Positions 24,188 through 35,040 of a stretch of 64,000 bases of DNA are shown piece by piece. The first letter of the stretch is position 1, and every line of letters begins with the position of its first letter. The DNA lies in contig JBITNC010000001.1 of the NCBI GenBank assembly GCA_050084985.1, forward strand, positions 212,660,001 through 212,724,000, in the 5' to 3' direction. The DNA is from Nageia nagi. Its lineage: Eukaryota; Pinophyta. Position numbers and translations under genes: made by a program. The notes below the pieces were generated by a model, which was given only the letters and a program-made list of their open reading frames with translations, ran no database searches and was not told the DNA's origin.

Positions 24188-24661
24188 ATGGATATTACAT
24201 CTAAACTTGGTTTCCTTGAATATTTGAATATGATAAGTGATTTATTTGCACCTTCTCCAACACAAGCAATGTCTAAGGATATGGATGTTGGAAAAAATAA
24301 CAATAAAAAATCTTATGATGAAATGAGTTTATCAAATTTATTCTTAACTATTGTAAATTATTATGATATGCAAAATGATGTAATAATCATAAAAAATCAA
24401 GTGCATGATAATGATCGTGATAGTGATAAGATAAGTAATGATGTTGATGATGATTATATGGATGAACTTGATTATGATGCATATTTAAATCTTGAAGCTA
24501 TAGATAAATATGAAATGTATGATATTACATTTGAAAACTTAATACCTCAAGATCAATTCAAAAAAATTAAAGAGCATATGTTAGCCAATCCTTCTTTGAT
24601 GTTAAGCATTTACATTAATCTTGATTTGAAAGAAAAATATTATGTATTACTAAGAAAATAA
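24188..24661 (+). CDS. 157-codon open frame in element C, unrecognised
   Basis: An ATG-initiated frame of 157 codons lies about 700 bp after the primer-binding site, where gag would start. The product is acidic: a hydrophobic N terminus (LGFLEYLNMISDLFAPSP), a Lys/Asn patch, a central stretch rich in Asp (NDRDSDKISNDVDDDYMDEL), then DQFKKIKEHMLANPSLMLSI. No domain is recognised. It may be the start of a Gag leader, with the frame continuing past the stop for a few more codons before an A-rich run at 24715-24732. Whether it is ever translated is unknown. Confidence 0.45.
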   Translation: MDITSKLGFLEYLNMISDLFAPSPTQAMSKDMDVGKNNNKKSYDEMSLSNLFLTIVNYYDMQNDVIIIKNQVHDNDRDSDKISNDVDDDYMDELDYDAYLNLEAIDKYEMYDITFENLIPQDQFKKIKEHMLANPSLMLSIYINLDLKEKYYVLLRK

Positions 24662-26200
24662 TTAGATACATTATTAGAAGATCCATATGCAAGGAAATAT
24701 TGTATGCAAAAAATTAAAAAAAAAAAAAAAAATACAAAATTAATAACATAACCTAAACCTTAAATTCAAATTCCACCTCAATAATCAAAACTAAAACAAT
24801 GTTACCAACAAATAATATCTTAAGAAACTTTAAAAACACAAGATTTCCACATTGTAGAAAAACCTAAACAAGGTTCCCATGTCATAAAATTTGATTCACC
24901 ATCAAAGGTAGAAAATGAAAAATCTAATAAGCAAAGTATAAGGATAATTTTAGTTCAATTAGATCTAGTTGAGATTTGGTTATAGTAATATAGAATGCAA
25001 AAAGTATTAGCCTCTTGAAAAGTATCAATTGAAGATTGAACTCCTTAATAAGTTTTTGCAAATGAAAATATTCAACTCATTTCTTCCATTAATGTAATTT
25101 AAAAGTATTTATGTTATTAAGAGAGTAGCAACTCAATGTTTGGAAAATAAAGTGAACAATCTAAGTAAAGAAATTCTTATTCTCATAGAAAAATATGCTA
25201 ATATGATGGGGGTTACACCACCATATAGTGTACTATAGTTTCTAATTTTGTATATCATATAGGATTCATTTTATGAGTCAGTCTATTACATGCATTTGGT
25301 TACCATGGCAAATTTTATCAAGTTTTTAATCATGCTATCCTCACATCTTTATGTTTTAAATCATGTTTTATCAATTCTTCCTTTCTCTTTTCACATCTTT
25401 TCATCCTAATCATTTCATAAATTCTTCTTCTTTTATCAAATATTTTTTTTATCTTTATTTCCCATCAGAGTTCTCAAATTTGCCATGCTAATCAAATGCC
25501 TTATGTATAAGGTAGTCTTATGTCTAATCATTACTTCACATATTAGTTGTATTTCATGAATATATATATATATAAGAAATCAAGAAAAAATAGATATAGT
25601 CTTAGTTAGGGGTAGTATCAATTTTAGCTAGGGGTAGTATCAATTCTAGCTAGAGGAAAGATAATTGTCAACAAGGGAAAATTTTAATTTTAGCTAGAGG
25701 CATGATAGAAATTAGATGTCAAAAAATTAGAAGGTAGAAATTCAAAATTCAAAATCATAAAATGCAAAATTGCCCATTCTTGGTGCATGTAGGTAAGTAT
25801 AGCTACTATATATCATCTTAAATATTTTGATATTGGTTATGTTATGATCATGTTTATGGTATTCATTATAAAATCTATTGTAATTGATAAATTAAGATCA
25901 CTATTACTTATTTTAATATTTGGTATGAAAAGTGAATATTGCATATGTTATTCTTATGATTGCTATTTCAAATAGAATGCATATTTTACTAATGAAATAT
26001 AAAAATTCAAGGCCATTGTATCTTTGAAAATATGGTATAATATAATAGTATTATATTACCTAGATACATATTAATAGAATATTGAATATTTGAGTGGTTA
26101 TTTGTCAATGCCAATTGAATGGACTCTTTCTCTTAAAATGCAATTCTATCGTTCTCACACTATCAGTAGCATGATTAAAGTGAAATTATGGATTCTTTCA
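24662..26200. other. Decayed interior of element C
   Basis: AT-rich with stops in all frames. A run of about 18 A at 24715-24732 and a small tandem repeat at 25600-25710 are the only structures. No pol motif is visible. Confidence 0.5.
25600..25710. repeat. Short tandem repeat, TAGCTAGGGGTAGTATCAATT type
   Basis: A unit of about 25 bp with core TTTTAGCTAGGGGTAGTATC recurs about four times with loss of similarity towards the right (last copies read TAGCTAGAGG). Confidence 0.75.
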
Positions 26201-26869
26201 AATATTATGAATGATTAAATGTAAAGTTAACAAATTTCCTAACAACTTTATAGATGGACAAAGTGAGCAAATAAAGATCTCTAAGGTATTAACCTATGAT
26301 GATGAATGAAGGCTATTTTTGACCAAATGGTGATGAATAATGAACAATACCTAAAGCTAGAGCTATGAACCTCTTAGGAACCCAATGGTGATGCCTAAAA
26401 CCCAATGGTAATGCTTTATTATATGCTTAGATTAACTTTGATCTTAATTCATTATCATACTTAGATCTTTAATCATTAAAAAAGTACATATGAATAGGAT
26501 AATGATCACAGAGATGATTAGAGTATAACAATTTCTAATATTAATAGGTTATGTTAAGAAACACTAGTATTAGAGACCTTATAAGTGTTTCCTACCAAAG
26601 CATTAGGATGATTATGGCAATTATGAGAGTAAAAAATATTATCTTACAAATGCCATGCACATACTTTCACCTTTATAGGCAATAGGTACGTGCCAAGACA
26701 CCTTCTTAGGCTAATTATGAGGCCAACACACCTAATACCATAATGTATAAAGGTAGATTAATATGCACTTTATAGATAATAGATATTTATTTAAATAAAT
26801 AAATAAATAGACTTTAGATACCTAAAAGGGTATTTTAATTAACTCAAAATCCATTTTTAGGTGTTAACA
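26200..26869 (-). repeat. 3' LTR of element F
   Basis: Aligns with 40079-40779: shared blocks include GATTAAATGTAAAGTTAACAA, CCAAATGGTGATGAATAATG and GATGATTATGGCAATTATGAG. It ends in TGTTAACA at 26869 and is followed by the complement of a polypurine tract. The left tip could not be matched to the start of the other LTR, so the boundary is approximate, and the left target-site duplication could not be identified. Confidence 0.8.
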
Positions 26870-26886
26870 TATGCCCCACTTTGAAT
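26870..26886 (-). other. Polypurine tract of element F
   Basis: In element orientation TTCAAAGTGGGGCATA directly precedes the LTR. The AAAGTGGGGCAT core is identical in elements A and B. It primes plus-strand DNA synthesis. Confidence 0.8.
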
Positions 26887-27549
26887 ATGATTTGAAAGGG
26901 ACTCAAAATATAATTCAAAGTATATTAAAGAAAAATATATTATTAGAGTAAAAAATTACTCCTTGATATTATGAGATTTGGTGATGATTTGAGATGTTTC
27001 AAGTTTGTTGATGTTATGCCCCTTTTTGACTTGGTTGCAAAATCAAGTGTGATGCCTCATAGAGCAATCCAAGGTAAAGAATAATGAAATCTACATAGGT
27101 GCTAGATAAAGGAAAAAATATTGATGATGATTATATGTTTTACCAAATTTTTTTAATAATTATACATCAATTCTTATTTCATTTCCTACCAAGAAGGATG
27201 ATAGCAATGATAGTTGGATGTTTGCCCTGACTTGGATTCCTAAGCCACTTGATGATGGTTCTTGCTTATAAAGGGATTAGTTGATGATATTTTGATAGCA
27301 ATGTGTATGATAAATTAAAATTATAATGAATTTTTGGAGTGATAACTAGGCACAATTTAGACCTTTTACCTATTGGTTGATGTGATTTGAACATAATAGT
27401 GGAGCTCAAAATAGAGCATCAACATTGGGTTATTAAAGCTTTTGACCTATAGTGTTAGTATATATAAATGTAAAAATATATATTATGACAAAAAGATATT
27501 AGACATGAAACTTTTTTATATGTATGATATTTATAAGATTGTGATCCTA

Positions 27550-28700
27550 TTTTCCTTCTATTATTGATAGTTTGTATGCACCTTTCCCATAGTTGGAAAT
27601 GAGAATGTAAGGACCAATCCAATTGGGCTTAAATTTTCCTTTATTTTCATTTTCAAGTGCTTTGGTATTGGCAAGGTTATCTTTCAAGAAAAGGTCACCT
27701 AGTTTGAACTCTTTAGGAATGATTTTCTTTATATGGGCTCTTTGGATATGGGGGTGATAGGCATGGATGGAGGTCTTTTAGAGCATTGACTATCTTTTCA
27801 TATAGGGATTCTAGCTAGGCTAACCTATATTTTCATCTATCTTCATCAGGAATGAGACCATCTAAGCAAGTAAAGGGATGGGATTTCAATTTAAAGAGGT
27901 ACAATGACTTCATCTCCATATATGATTGAAAAAGGAGTGGCACCTACAAATGTTCTAATGTTGTTTCTATAAGACCATAAAGCATAAGGAAGCTTTTCAT
28001 GCCAATCTTTACCATTTTGTGCTACAATTTTGGATAGGATACTTTTGATGATCTTGTTTGATGCTTTGGCTTGACCATTTTTTTGAGGATAATAGTGAGA
28101 GGAGAACTTCCTTTCAATATGATATTCAGCATAAAAATATCAAACTTCATTACCCTTGAAGCTAGTTTCATTTTCCATTAGCAACTTATAAGTAACACCA
28201 TATATAGAAATGTTAAATTCAATAAGGAAATCAATCATTTTACATCCCTTAACTAACTTCATAGGTATGGCCTCCATCCACTTGGTGAAGTATTCTATAG
28301 CTATAATGATAAACTTGTGTCAATCTCTTGAAAAAGAGTTAATTTTGCCACTAAAATCAAGTGGCCATATAGAAAATGGCCAAAGAGATACAATAGAGTA
28401 CAATTCATGAGAATAAGAAGGTTGCAATCTAGCATTATTTTGACATTGCTCACACTTTCTAATATGCATTTCATAATCTACAAGCATAGTAGGCCAATAA
28501 TAACCAAGTCTAAAAAAAGTTTGATAAATATGTTTAGAATTGAAATGACCACCACAAATATCATCATGAGATTGATAAATAGCCATATCTACTTCATTAT
28601 GCATAATACATCTAAGCAATGCACCCTCAAATATCCTCTATACAATATCACCAAGAATTACATATTTTACAACTAACATTTTAAATCAAATTCTAGCATT
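27550..28700 (-). pseudogene. Integrase of element F
   Basis: The N-terminal zinc-binding domain is well preserved on the minus strand at 28320-28619: MLRCIMHNEVDMAIYQSHDD, then HFNSKHIYQTFFRLGYYWPT and IRKCEQCQ, which gives the H-x-H and C-x2-C ligands. The core starts with LWPFSIWPLDFSGKI and continues leftwards in broken frames. The C-terminal GPY-type module is recognisable near 27600 as FKPNWIGPYILISN. Two or more stops lie in the core. The enzyme would insert F and, by shared LTR ends, possibly A and B. Confidence 0.9.
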
Positions 28701-28899
28701 ATGATCAAATGAAGCAGAAAAAATACCATTTTAAAGATAATTGAAGATATCTTGATACCATTCACATGCATTCATACAAGTGGAAGAAAAATAGTTACCT
28801 ACAATGAAGCTTTGGATATCACATTTATGGGAAGGCCTACAAATGTTCTTGATGGTGAGAATAGTTTTCTCATTTTCAATATTAATGGAGGCAAGGGAA

Positions 28900-29290
28900 G
28901 TACCACTAGCCATAGCATCTACATACCTATTGTTATCTCTTGGAATATTTTCAATTTTTTAATCTAAAAAGTATATGAGTAGACCTTCAACCATTTCCTT
29001 GTATAGTTGAACCTTAGGATCTTTGGTGTTATAGATGTGGGACACTTCCTTGATGATTAATTGAGACTCACTAAAGATTCTAATCTTCTTCACTTTTAGG
29101 AGGATGCCAACCTTCATACTTAGGATAAGAGCTTCATATTCTACCATATTATTAGTACAATTAAATTTTAGATGGTAAGATATAGGAATAACATCATCAT
29201 TAGGATTGATGAACATAATTCCTATCCTAGCTTAATGAATGCACTTTGATCCATCAAAATACAATATCCATTCATCATATTCTACAAATA
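28900..29290 (-). pseudogene. Second (archaeal-type) RNase H of element F
   Basis: Minus-strand reading begins WILYFDGSKC (FDGS at 29247-29258), then GIMFINPNDDVIPISYHLKF, NNMVEYEALILSMKVGIL and IFSESQLIIKEV. These are the D-E-D blocks of the extra RNase H typical of Tat-lineage elements. The third acidic position is Glu (SES) where the family has Asp. One stop follows the first block. It cleaves RNA in RNA-DNA hybrids. Confidence 0.88.
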
Positions 29291-30034
29291 TTTCAAAAAT
29301 GTATAGGTATTTTAGTTTAGGAATCAAGCAAGAACATTGGATTTCAAAGGTGATGCTCACCTATTATGAGGTTTGATCATCTACCTCATCTAGGAACAAC
29401 TACTAGGTGCTAGATCCTTCATTTTTAGAATGATTGGTGATGAAATATGCTATGGCTTATCCTTTTATTAACTTTTGAGAGACAAAAACCAAATTGAATT
29501 CTTGGAATAATATCAGCCACTTTCATGTTCTTCTAGGCAAGTAGGACTTGGACATGAGGTATCTCAAAATGATCTACCTAAGCTATGACATGTGTTGTGT
29601 TGCCAAGCATGTAGTATATTAGCTTTTCTATAGTAAATATAATATAAAGATACATATTTTTTATTGGAGTGTACCTTGTTTCATAGTCATGCAAGGTCTT
29701 GCTAATGTAGTAGATTGCTCTCTCTTTGTTGTTGTCATCTTTCTATGCTAGCATGGCCCCTAGGGCATGCATGGTTGCTAAAATATATAGTAAGAAAACT
29801 CTTTTTGAATCATAAGGTGCTAAAATTGGAGGATTAGTGAGATAATTTTTATGTTGTTTAGAGATTTTTGACACTTATCATTTCAAATGAACCTCTCCCC
29901 TTTCTTCAGCAAATAAGAAAATGTAGTCATGTCTGCTAGCTATGTAATGAACCTTCTAACTGCTTGTACTTTGCCAAAAAGAATTCTTAATTCCTTCAAG
30001 TTCCTTAGAGGTGGGAGATCAGTAATGTTTATGA
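29290..30034 (-). pseudogene. RNase H and connection region of element F
   Basis: Left of the element A insertion, the minus strand reads VINITDLPPLRNLKELRILF, GKVQAVRRFIT, FSYLLKKGERF: the thumb/connection region after reverse transcriptase. It then passes into the first RNase H, with a degenerate Y-Y-L-S-K stretch near 29680. It is the direct continuation of the reverse transcriptase that resumes at 36256, so A split one reading frame. Confidence 0.85.
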
Positions 30035-30039
30035 CTTTC
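30035..30039. repeat. Target-site duplication of element A, left copy
   Basis: CTTTC, exactly repeated at 36251-36255 after the right LTR. Confidence 0.97.
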
Positions 30040-30326
30040 TGTTAACACATAAAAATGATTTTATGCTTTTAAATCAATAAATTAATGAAATATGCTTGGC
30101 TTAACTATATGTCTTGAATGGATAAAAGTGATAATATCAATGTTTGGCTTGAATGGGAATATTGCATGGGTTATTTTGAATATTACATAAATTGTCTTGA
30201 ATATTGCATGGTATATCTTGAGTATTGTGTGAATTATCTTGTTTATTGATGTATTTATCTTAAATCTTGTGAATTAACCTTATTTATGTGGATGCACACC
30301 GACCTATGGGCGGTATTACCTATATC

Positions 30327-30336
30327 TATATAAATA
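30327..30336 (+). promoter_or_regulatory. TATA box of element A 5' LTR
   Basis: TATATAAATA in the LTR, followed by AAGGG. It is conserved in the right LTR and, as the complement TATTTATATA, in the right LTR of element B. Transcription would start roughly 30 bp further right. The start site is inferred. Confidence 0.7.
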
Positions 30337-30568
30337 AGGGATCTAATAGTAAGTCCACAACAACAAGGATACACATGATCCCGCGTATGGTCTTGTAAGT
30401 GGCTACCCCCTAAGGTATCTCTTGGTACCGCCTACAAGGCTGTGGTTTGTGTGCTTCCTTGCGCGAGCTATCCTGACATCTGCGATCAATTCTGATATTA
30501 TACTGCTATCTGAGACATCCGTATTAAAGCTCTGGACTTGATTGAGAGATCAAAAATCATCAAAATAA

Positions 30569-30643
30569 GGCCGTCGGCGCTCCCTTATGAACTAGGAGCA
30601 CCGCCGGCGCTCTATTATCTCTGAAACGGACCGCCCGCGGTCC
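30569..30643. repeat. Cluster of three small palindromes in the LTR
   Basis: GGCCGTCGGCGCTCC at 30569-30583, GAGCACCGCCGGCGCTC at 30596-30612 and GGACCGCCCGCGGTCC at 30628-30643. The third has arms GGACC/GGTCC around GCCCGC. In the right LTR the second reads GAGCACCGCCGGTGCTC, with perfect arms. Confidence 0.85.
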
Positions 30644-30903
30644 TCTTTTTGCATCTTCACAGGTGACTACGTTTTTCAGGTGCAGTTCATCATCAGCACA
30701 TTGCCAACATCTTCATCTTTCGTTGTCAGGTACGTTCCGTGAGGTAAGTATACAAACCACAGTCTTGTTTAATTACATTTCAGAATTGGTTATTTTGTTT
30801 ATCTAGAATAAATCGCTATCCGTAGCTAGTATACAGATAATATTGAGTTTGTAGATATTTCTCTGTTTGTTTATTTGCAAATTCAATTTTATTTGTAAAC
30901 ATT

Positions 30904-30922
30904 TGGTGAACCCGACGTGAAC
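30904..30922 (+). other. Primer-binding site of element A
   Basis: TGGTGAACCCGACGTGAAC, two bases after the LTR. Element B has TGGTGAACCCAATGTGAAA at the same place, which is the same site after CpG decay. The tRNA is not assigned. Confidence 0.85.
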
Positions 30923-30993
30923 TACACATCATTACACTAAAACCCTAAAGGTCTTAGTTCAGATTAACATCTATTTTGTGAAGTGTCTTAGTT

Positions 30994-32250
30994 ATGGAAC
31001 AGCTCCAGTTATTCTTGCGTAGTCTTTCAAAAGGGGATTTGGATAAATTATTGGTAGAAATCAGACATGATGATCCGGAGGGATCCAGAGGAATGCAACA
31101 TAGCACTGAGGGTGATAATAGTAATGTTCAGGCCACAATGGAAGGTATGCAGAGGCAGATAGATAGATTGACAAGGAGATCAGCTCCGCCTAACGAGTCT
31201 TTCGAATTTGGTAGTCCTTTATGTGATGACATTCGTAGGCATATGCCGCCAGCCGACTATATTAAGCCAAAATTCAGTAAGTTCAATGGTGGAGGAGATC
31301 CAAGGAGACATATACAAGGATTTAAGGATGAATGTGAACTCACAATTGGTACAGACCAAAGATTGCAGGCTAAATTCTTCCCCCAGAGCTTGGAAGGAGA
31401 TGCACGAGAATGGTTCTATGGCTTAACTGAAGGGTCCATTACATCATTTGCAGAATTCAGTGATTTGTTTCTGGAGCAATATAAGCATAACATCAGGAAG
31501 GAGGTTATGCTATCAGATTTATGTGCTATTAAATAGGATAGTGATGAGCAGCTGGATAAATTCGTTGTGAGGTTTAAAAAGACATGGCAGCAGGTAAAGA
31601 CCAAGTTAACAGAAAGAGAGGTAAATAACATTTTTAAAGAAGCTGTTATATTGCCCCTACAATCACATGTTATTGATTATACACATCTTACATTTTCCGA
31701 TATGACATATAAATTGTTAGAGAAAGAAAAAGTCCTTGTGAAGCTAGGGCTTGTAAAGTATAGCAATGGTGATAAGGTTAAAGCAGAAGATGAGAGACCG
31801 CAATCGTCAAAGAAGGAGAAAACTATTCATGTGGTTGAGAAGACAAATGTGATGAAAGAGAGGAAATTTGTGAAATTTCCCATACCACCGAGGTATATCT
31901 TAAAAGATCTTATGGCAAAAACATTATTACAACCTTTACCGAAGCATGAGGAAGATCCTACAGTAGAAAGACCTCCTTGGTATAAGGAAGATAGATATTG
32001 CGAATACCATCAGACTAAGGGCCATACTACAAATGGGTGTATAAGCCTTAGGGATAGGGTACAGAAACTCATAGAAGAAGGATTTTATGTGTGTCCAGCA
32101 AAAGTCCAGGATGTGGAGGTAGAGCAACATGTCAATGTAATCTTCCATGAGGATGTTTGTGCGGCACTTACAAGAGGGAGAGCTAGGGAAATGGTTGATC
32201 CAGTTACTGCAGGAGGGAGTTACCGAAAGATCCTAGAAGTTTTGATTTGA
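30994..32250 (+). pseudogene. gag of element A (one stop, one frame slip)
   Basis: Gag forms the particle that packages element RNA. The frame opens at ATG 30994 (MEQLQLFLRSLSKGDLDKLL) and contains the retrotransposon gag core: FSKFNGGGDPRRHIQGF, FFPQSLEGDAREWFYGL, ITSFAEFSDLFLEQYKHN. A TAG at 31534-31536 replaces what was probably CAG (Gln) before DSDEQLDKF. The same frame then runs from 31567 through a zinc knuckle, CEYHQTKGHTTNGC, to TGA at 32250. Protease continues in the -1 frame from about 32226, where one missing base in CGAAAG-ATCC would explain the shift. A programmed -1 frameshift is the alternative. Relative to F the sequence is well preserved. Confidence 0.9.
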
Positions 32251-34019
32251 TTGAGCAATTAAAGAGTACACAAGCTAAGGTTAGTCTTTTTGAGTTACTT
32301 CAGATTTCAGCACCTCATAGGGAGATGATGAATCAGGTTTTTAGGAATAGTCAGATAGATCGAAATATTTCTGTTGCTGCTTTTGCAGAAAAAGCAGAGA
32401 TTTGGAGTAAAGGGGAAGTTATTACATTTAACCCTAGGGAAAAGCCTAGTAAGGATATCACTAAACTTCATTCACCTTTGTTCATAGAGGTGAATGTTTT
32501 TGGAATAACAGTTAAGAGGTCATTAATAGATAGTGGGGCAGCCCTAAATATTGCTACTACTCACTTGTTGGAACAATTTGATCCAGATATGCTACCTCCA
32601 AGGGAAGAAACTACCATGAGAGTTAAAGGATTTGATGGTATACCTAGAAAATGTGCAGGAACTATCACACTACCGATTAAGGTTGGTAATAAAGTGATTG
32701 ATACTCTATTTTATATCACGGAAGGAAAACCTTCATTCAACTTTATTCTTGGAAGACCTTGGATAGATGATATGGATGGAGTGGCATCAACATTACATAG
32801 GTGTTTTAAATTCTATTTTGAGGGGAATGTTTATAAGGTTGAGGCAGATGAGCAGATGGCCAAGCAATGTAACCTTGTCCTCCCAGAGAGACTGGTTCCA
32901 TGTGATGTGGAAGATAATACCCTTCAAGCTAGGAATGATCAGGTTTACAGGAAAGCATTACAGAAAATTAACGTGATGGATATTGGGATTGGTTCATACG
33001 TTATCTCAAATGTCAATGAAATTAGTTCGGATAGAAACTTCACTGAACAGCAGCAAGATAAAGAAGAAGAACGCCCACGTTCTTTTCCCATGATAGAGGA
33101 CCGCCGACGGTCCTTTTCTAAGGAAGAAATGAAGAAAAATCAGTCGAATATAATTCCGTATCAAGGTGATGATCATGATTGGCAGGATGAAATTTCAGAA
33201 ATGGTGCAGATCGATGAATGGGTAAGCAGTTGTTATGTTATTGATTGCGAGATTGATGAGGAAGATGCTATACACACTAATGATCTATTTCAGAATGATG
33301 ATGCCTTTTTAGAAACATTAGGGGCTAAAACAGAATATCCAGTAAGACATGAGAAGAGAGTTCAAACGCATTTGCTAGATATACATGCTTGTTTCGAGGA
33401 ATCCAGAGATGAAAAGATTGAAGGATTGGGAGAATTACCATTTCCTTCGACATCAGAAGCCGAGGTTACTTGGTTGAATGAAGAAATTGGAGAAGTTAAT
33501 ATCGGCTCTCAAGAGACACCACAAATACTAAAAACAGGTAAGCTTCTTGAGGCATCATTGCAGAATGAATTAGTTCAGTCTTTTCACGATTATTCCGAGT
33601 TGTTTGCATGGTCTTACAAAGATATGCTAGGATTAGATGAGAATTTTGTGGTTCATAACCTGGTAGTTGAAAAGGGGGCAATCCCTGTAAAACAAGAGCC
33701 ATGGAAAATGCCTTTTCAGATTTCATTGCTTGTAAAGAAGGAAACAGAGAAATCGCTAGAAGTTGGATTCATAAGATCAATAAACTACTCAGAATGGATG
33801 GCTGATGTAGTTCCAGTTAAGAAGCCTACAGCAGGATATGAGATGTTATCATTTATGGATAGCTTTTTGGGATATAATCAGTTTAAAATCAAAGAAGATA
33901 ATCAACATAAAATAGCTTTTAGAACACCCGGGGGCAACTGTTGCTACAAGGTAACCTCGTTCGATCTCAATCTGGAATCCGGGGGTGATTCGCAGGGACC
34001 TGATTTTTACGGTTTTTGA
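32226..34019 (+). pseudogene. Protease and truncated reverse transcriptase of element A
   Basis: The open frame runs 590 codons to 34019. It begins with DPRSFDLIEQLKSTQAKVSL, then a retropepsin with active site RSLIDSGAALNIAT (near 32517-32558) and ILGRPWIDD. A long acidic linker follows, interrupted by two palindromes at 33069-33114 that are read in frame. Next is the start of reverse transcriptase: LFAWSYKDMLGLDENFVVH and GFIRSINYSEWMADVVPVKK. There about 30 residues are missing, and the text resumes TAGYEMLSFMDSFLGYNQFK. After CYKV the homology stops and an unrelated tail ends the frame. The YVDD site, RNase H and integrase are absent. Protease could work; polymerase cannot. Confidence 0.9.
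33069..33114 (+). repeat. Two palindromes inside the element A coding frame
   Basis: GAACGCCCACGTTC (33069-33082) and AGGACCGCCGACGGTCCT (33097-33114), 28 bp apart start to start. They encode ERPRSFP and EDRRRSFS in the acidic linker, keeping the frame. Confidence 0.85.
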
Positions 34020-34214
34020 AAAAATCTTCAAGAAAAGGACCGCCCGCGGTCTTAGCTGAAGACCGCTGGCGTTCTACGTCAGCAAGAAAGGACCGCCCGC
34101 GTTCCTTTATCTGGAAAATCAGTTTATTGAGTATCATAAGTGCATCATAGATGTTTGACGAATGATATATCCAGGAGAATATTGCTTTGAGTTTTTGTGT
34201 TTGTAGACGTGCGT
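34020..34214 (+). repeat. Palindrome cluster after the coding region of element A
   Basis: GGACCGCCCGCGGTCT (34037-34052), AGACCGCTGGCGTTCT (34060-34075) and GGACCGCCCGCGTTCC (34090-34105). The second and third have one mismatched arm position each. No coding capacity is recognised in the stretch. Confidence 0.85.
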
Positions 34215-34575
34215 GGTCAGATTATCATGCTTGTGAGTGGAGTCCAGCTCCCACAGTCAGCTTATCATGTGCTTATGAGTGGAGTCCAGCTCCCATGATC
34301 AGATTACCATGCTTGTGAGAGGAGTCTAGCTCCCATGATCGGATTATCATGCTTGTGAGAGGAGTTCAGCTCCCATAGTCAAGATTATCATGTGATTACC
34401 ATGTGGCTATGAGTGGAGTCCAGCTCCCATAGTCAGCTTATCATGTGCTTATCAGGTGGCTATGAGTGGAGTCCAGCTCCCATAGTCAGCTTATCATGAG
34501 CTTATCATGTGGTTATGAGTGGAGTTCAGCTCCCATTATCAGCTTATCATGCTTCTTAGTGGAGTGTCAGCTCCA
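34215..34575 (+). repeat. Tandem array, about 40-54 bp units (element A)
   Basis: Eight units with core GAGTGGAGTCCAGCTCCCAT joined by variable CATGCTTATCA-type spacers. The core is itself an imperfect palindrome (GGAG...CTCC). Element B has a related array in the same relative place. Confidence 0.92.
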
Positions 34576-34576
34576 T

Positions 34577-34863
34577 CAGCTTATCATTGTTTTGCGGAGT
34601 TCGGTTCTTCGGCAACTGGAGTACACCTCGTGTATGAGGACTCAGTTGTGTGGATACTTAGCTCTCCCCCTCTAGCTTATCATTGTTTTGCGGAGTTCGG
34701 TTCTTCGGCAACTGGAGTACACCTCTTGATGAGAGGGCTCAGTTGTGTGGATACTTAGCTCTCACATATCAGCTTATCACTTGTTTTGCGGAGTTCGGTT
34801 CTTCGGCAACTGGAGTACACCTCTTGATGAGAGGGCTCAGTTGTGTGGATACTTAGCTCTCAC
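34577..34863 (+). repeat. Tandem array, three units of about 96 bp (element A)
   Basis: Units begin AGCTTATCA-TTGTTTTGCGG at 34578, 34674 and 34770, and contain GAGTTCGGTTCTTCGGCAAC and TGTGTGGATACTTAGCTCTC. Near-identical to one another. The equivalent 120-130 bp units in element B are more diverged. Confidence 0.92.
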
Positions 34864-34870
34864 CTGTGTT

Positions 34871-35040
34871 TGGTTATGGTTATCATGTCTTGTCTTGTGA
34901 GTTGATCATGTGTGTTATCATGTCTTGTCTTGTGAGTTGATCATGTGCGTTATCATGTCTTGGCTTGTGAGTTGATCATGTGTGTTATCATGTCTTGGTC
35001 TTGTGAGTTGTTCATGTTTTGTCTTGTGATGTGGTCTGGT
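34871..35040 (+). repeat. Tandem array, about 34-bp units (element A)
   Basis: Four to five units of GTTATCATGTCTTGTCTTGT + GAGTTGATCATGTGT. Short open frames across it are repeat translations, not genes. Confidence 0.88.

Larger units (their letters stand above)
30040..30901 (+). repeat. 5' LTR of element A
   Basis: 862 bp from TGTTAACA to TGTAAACA. It differs from the right LTR at four positions only (near 30297, 30578, 30608 and 30722), each a C/T or G/A change at a CpG. It holds a TATA box (30327-30336), three small palindromes (30569-30643) and a strong splice-donor-like GAG/GTAAGTAT at 30741. Confidence 0.97.

Noticed and set aside
28210-28967. Plus-strand frames at 28210, 28407 and 28752
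   Set aside because: Antisense to the integrase and second RNase H of element F.
30904-30922. Naming the priming tRNA
   Set aside because: The site does not match the common initiator-Met, Lys or Asp sites, and I could not name the tRNA without a tRNA set.
34215-35040. CRISPR-like repeat array
   Set aside because: The spacing is irregular, spacers repeat each other, and the array lies inside a plant retrotransposon.
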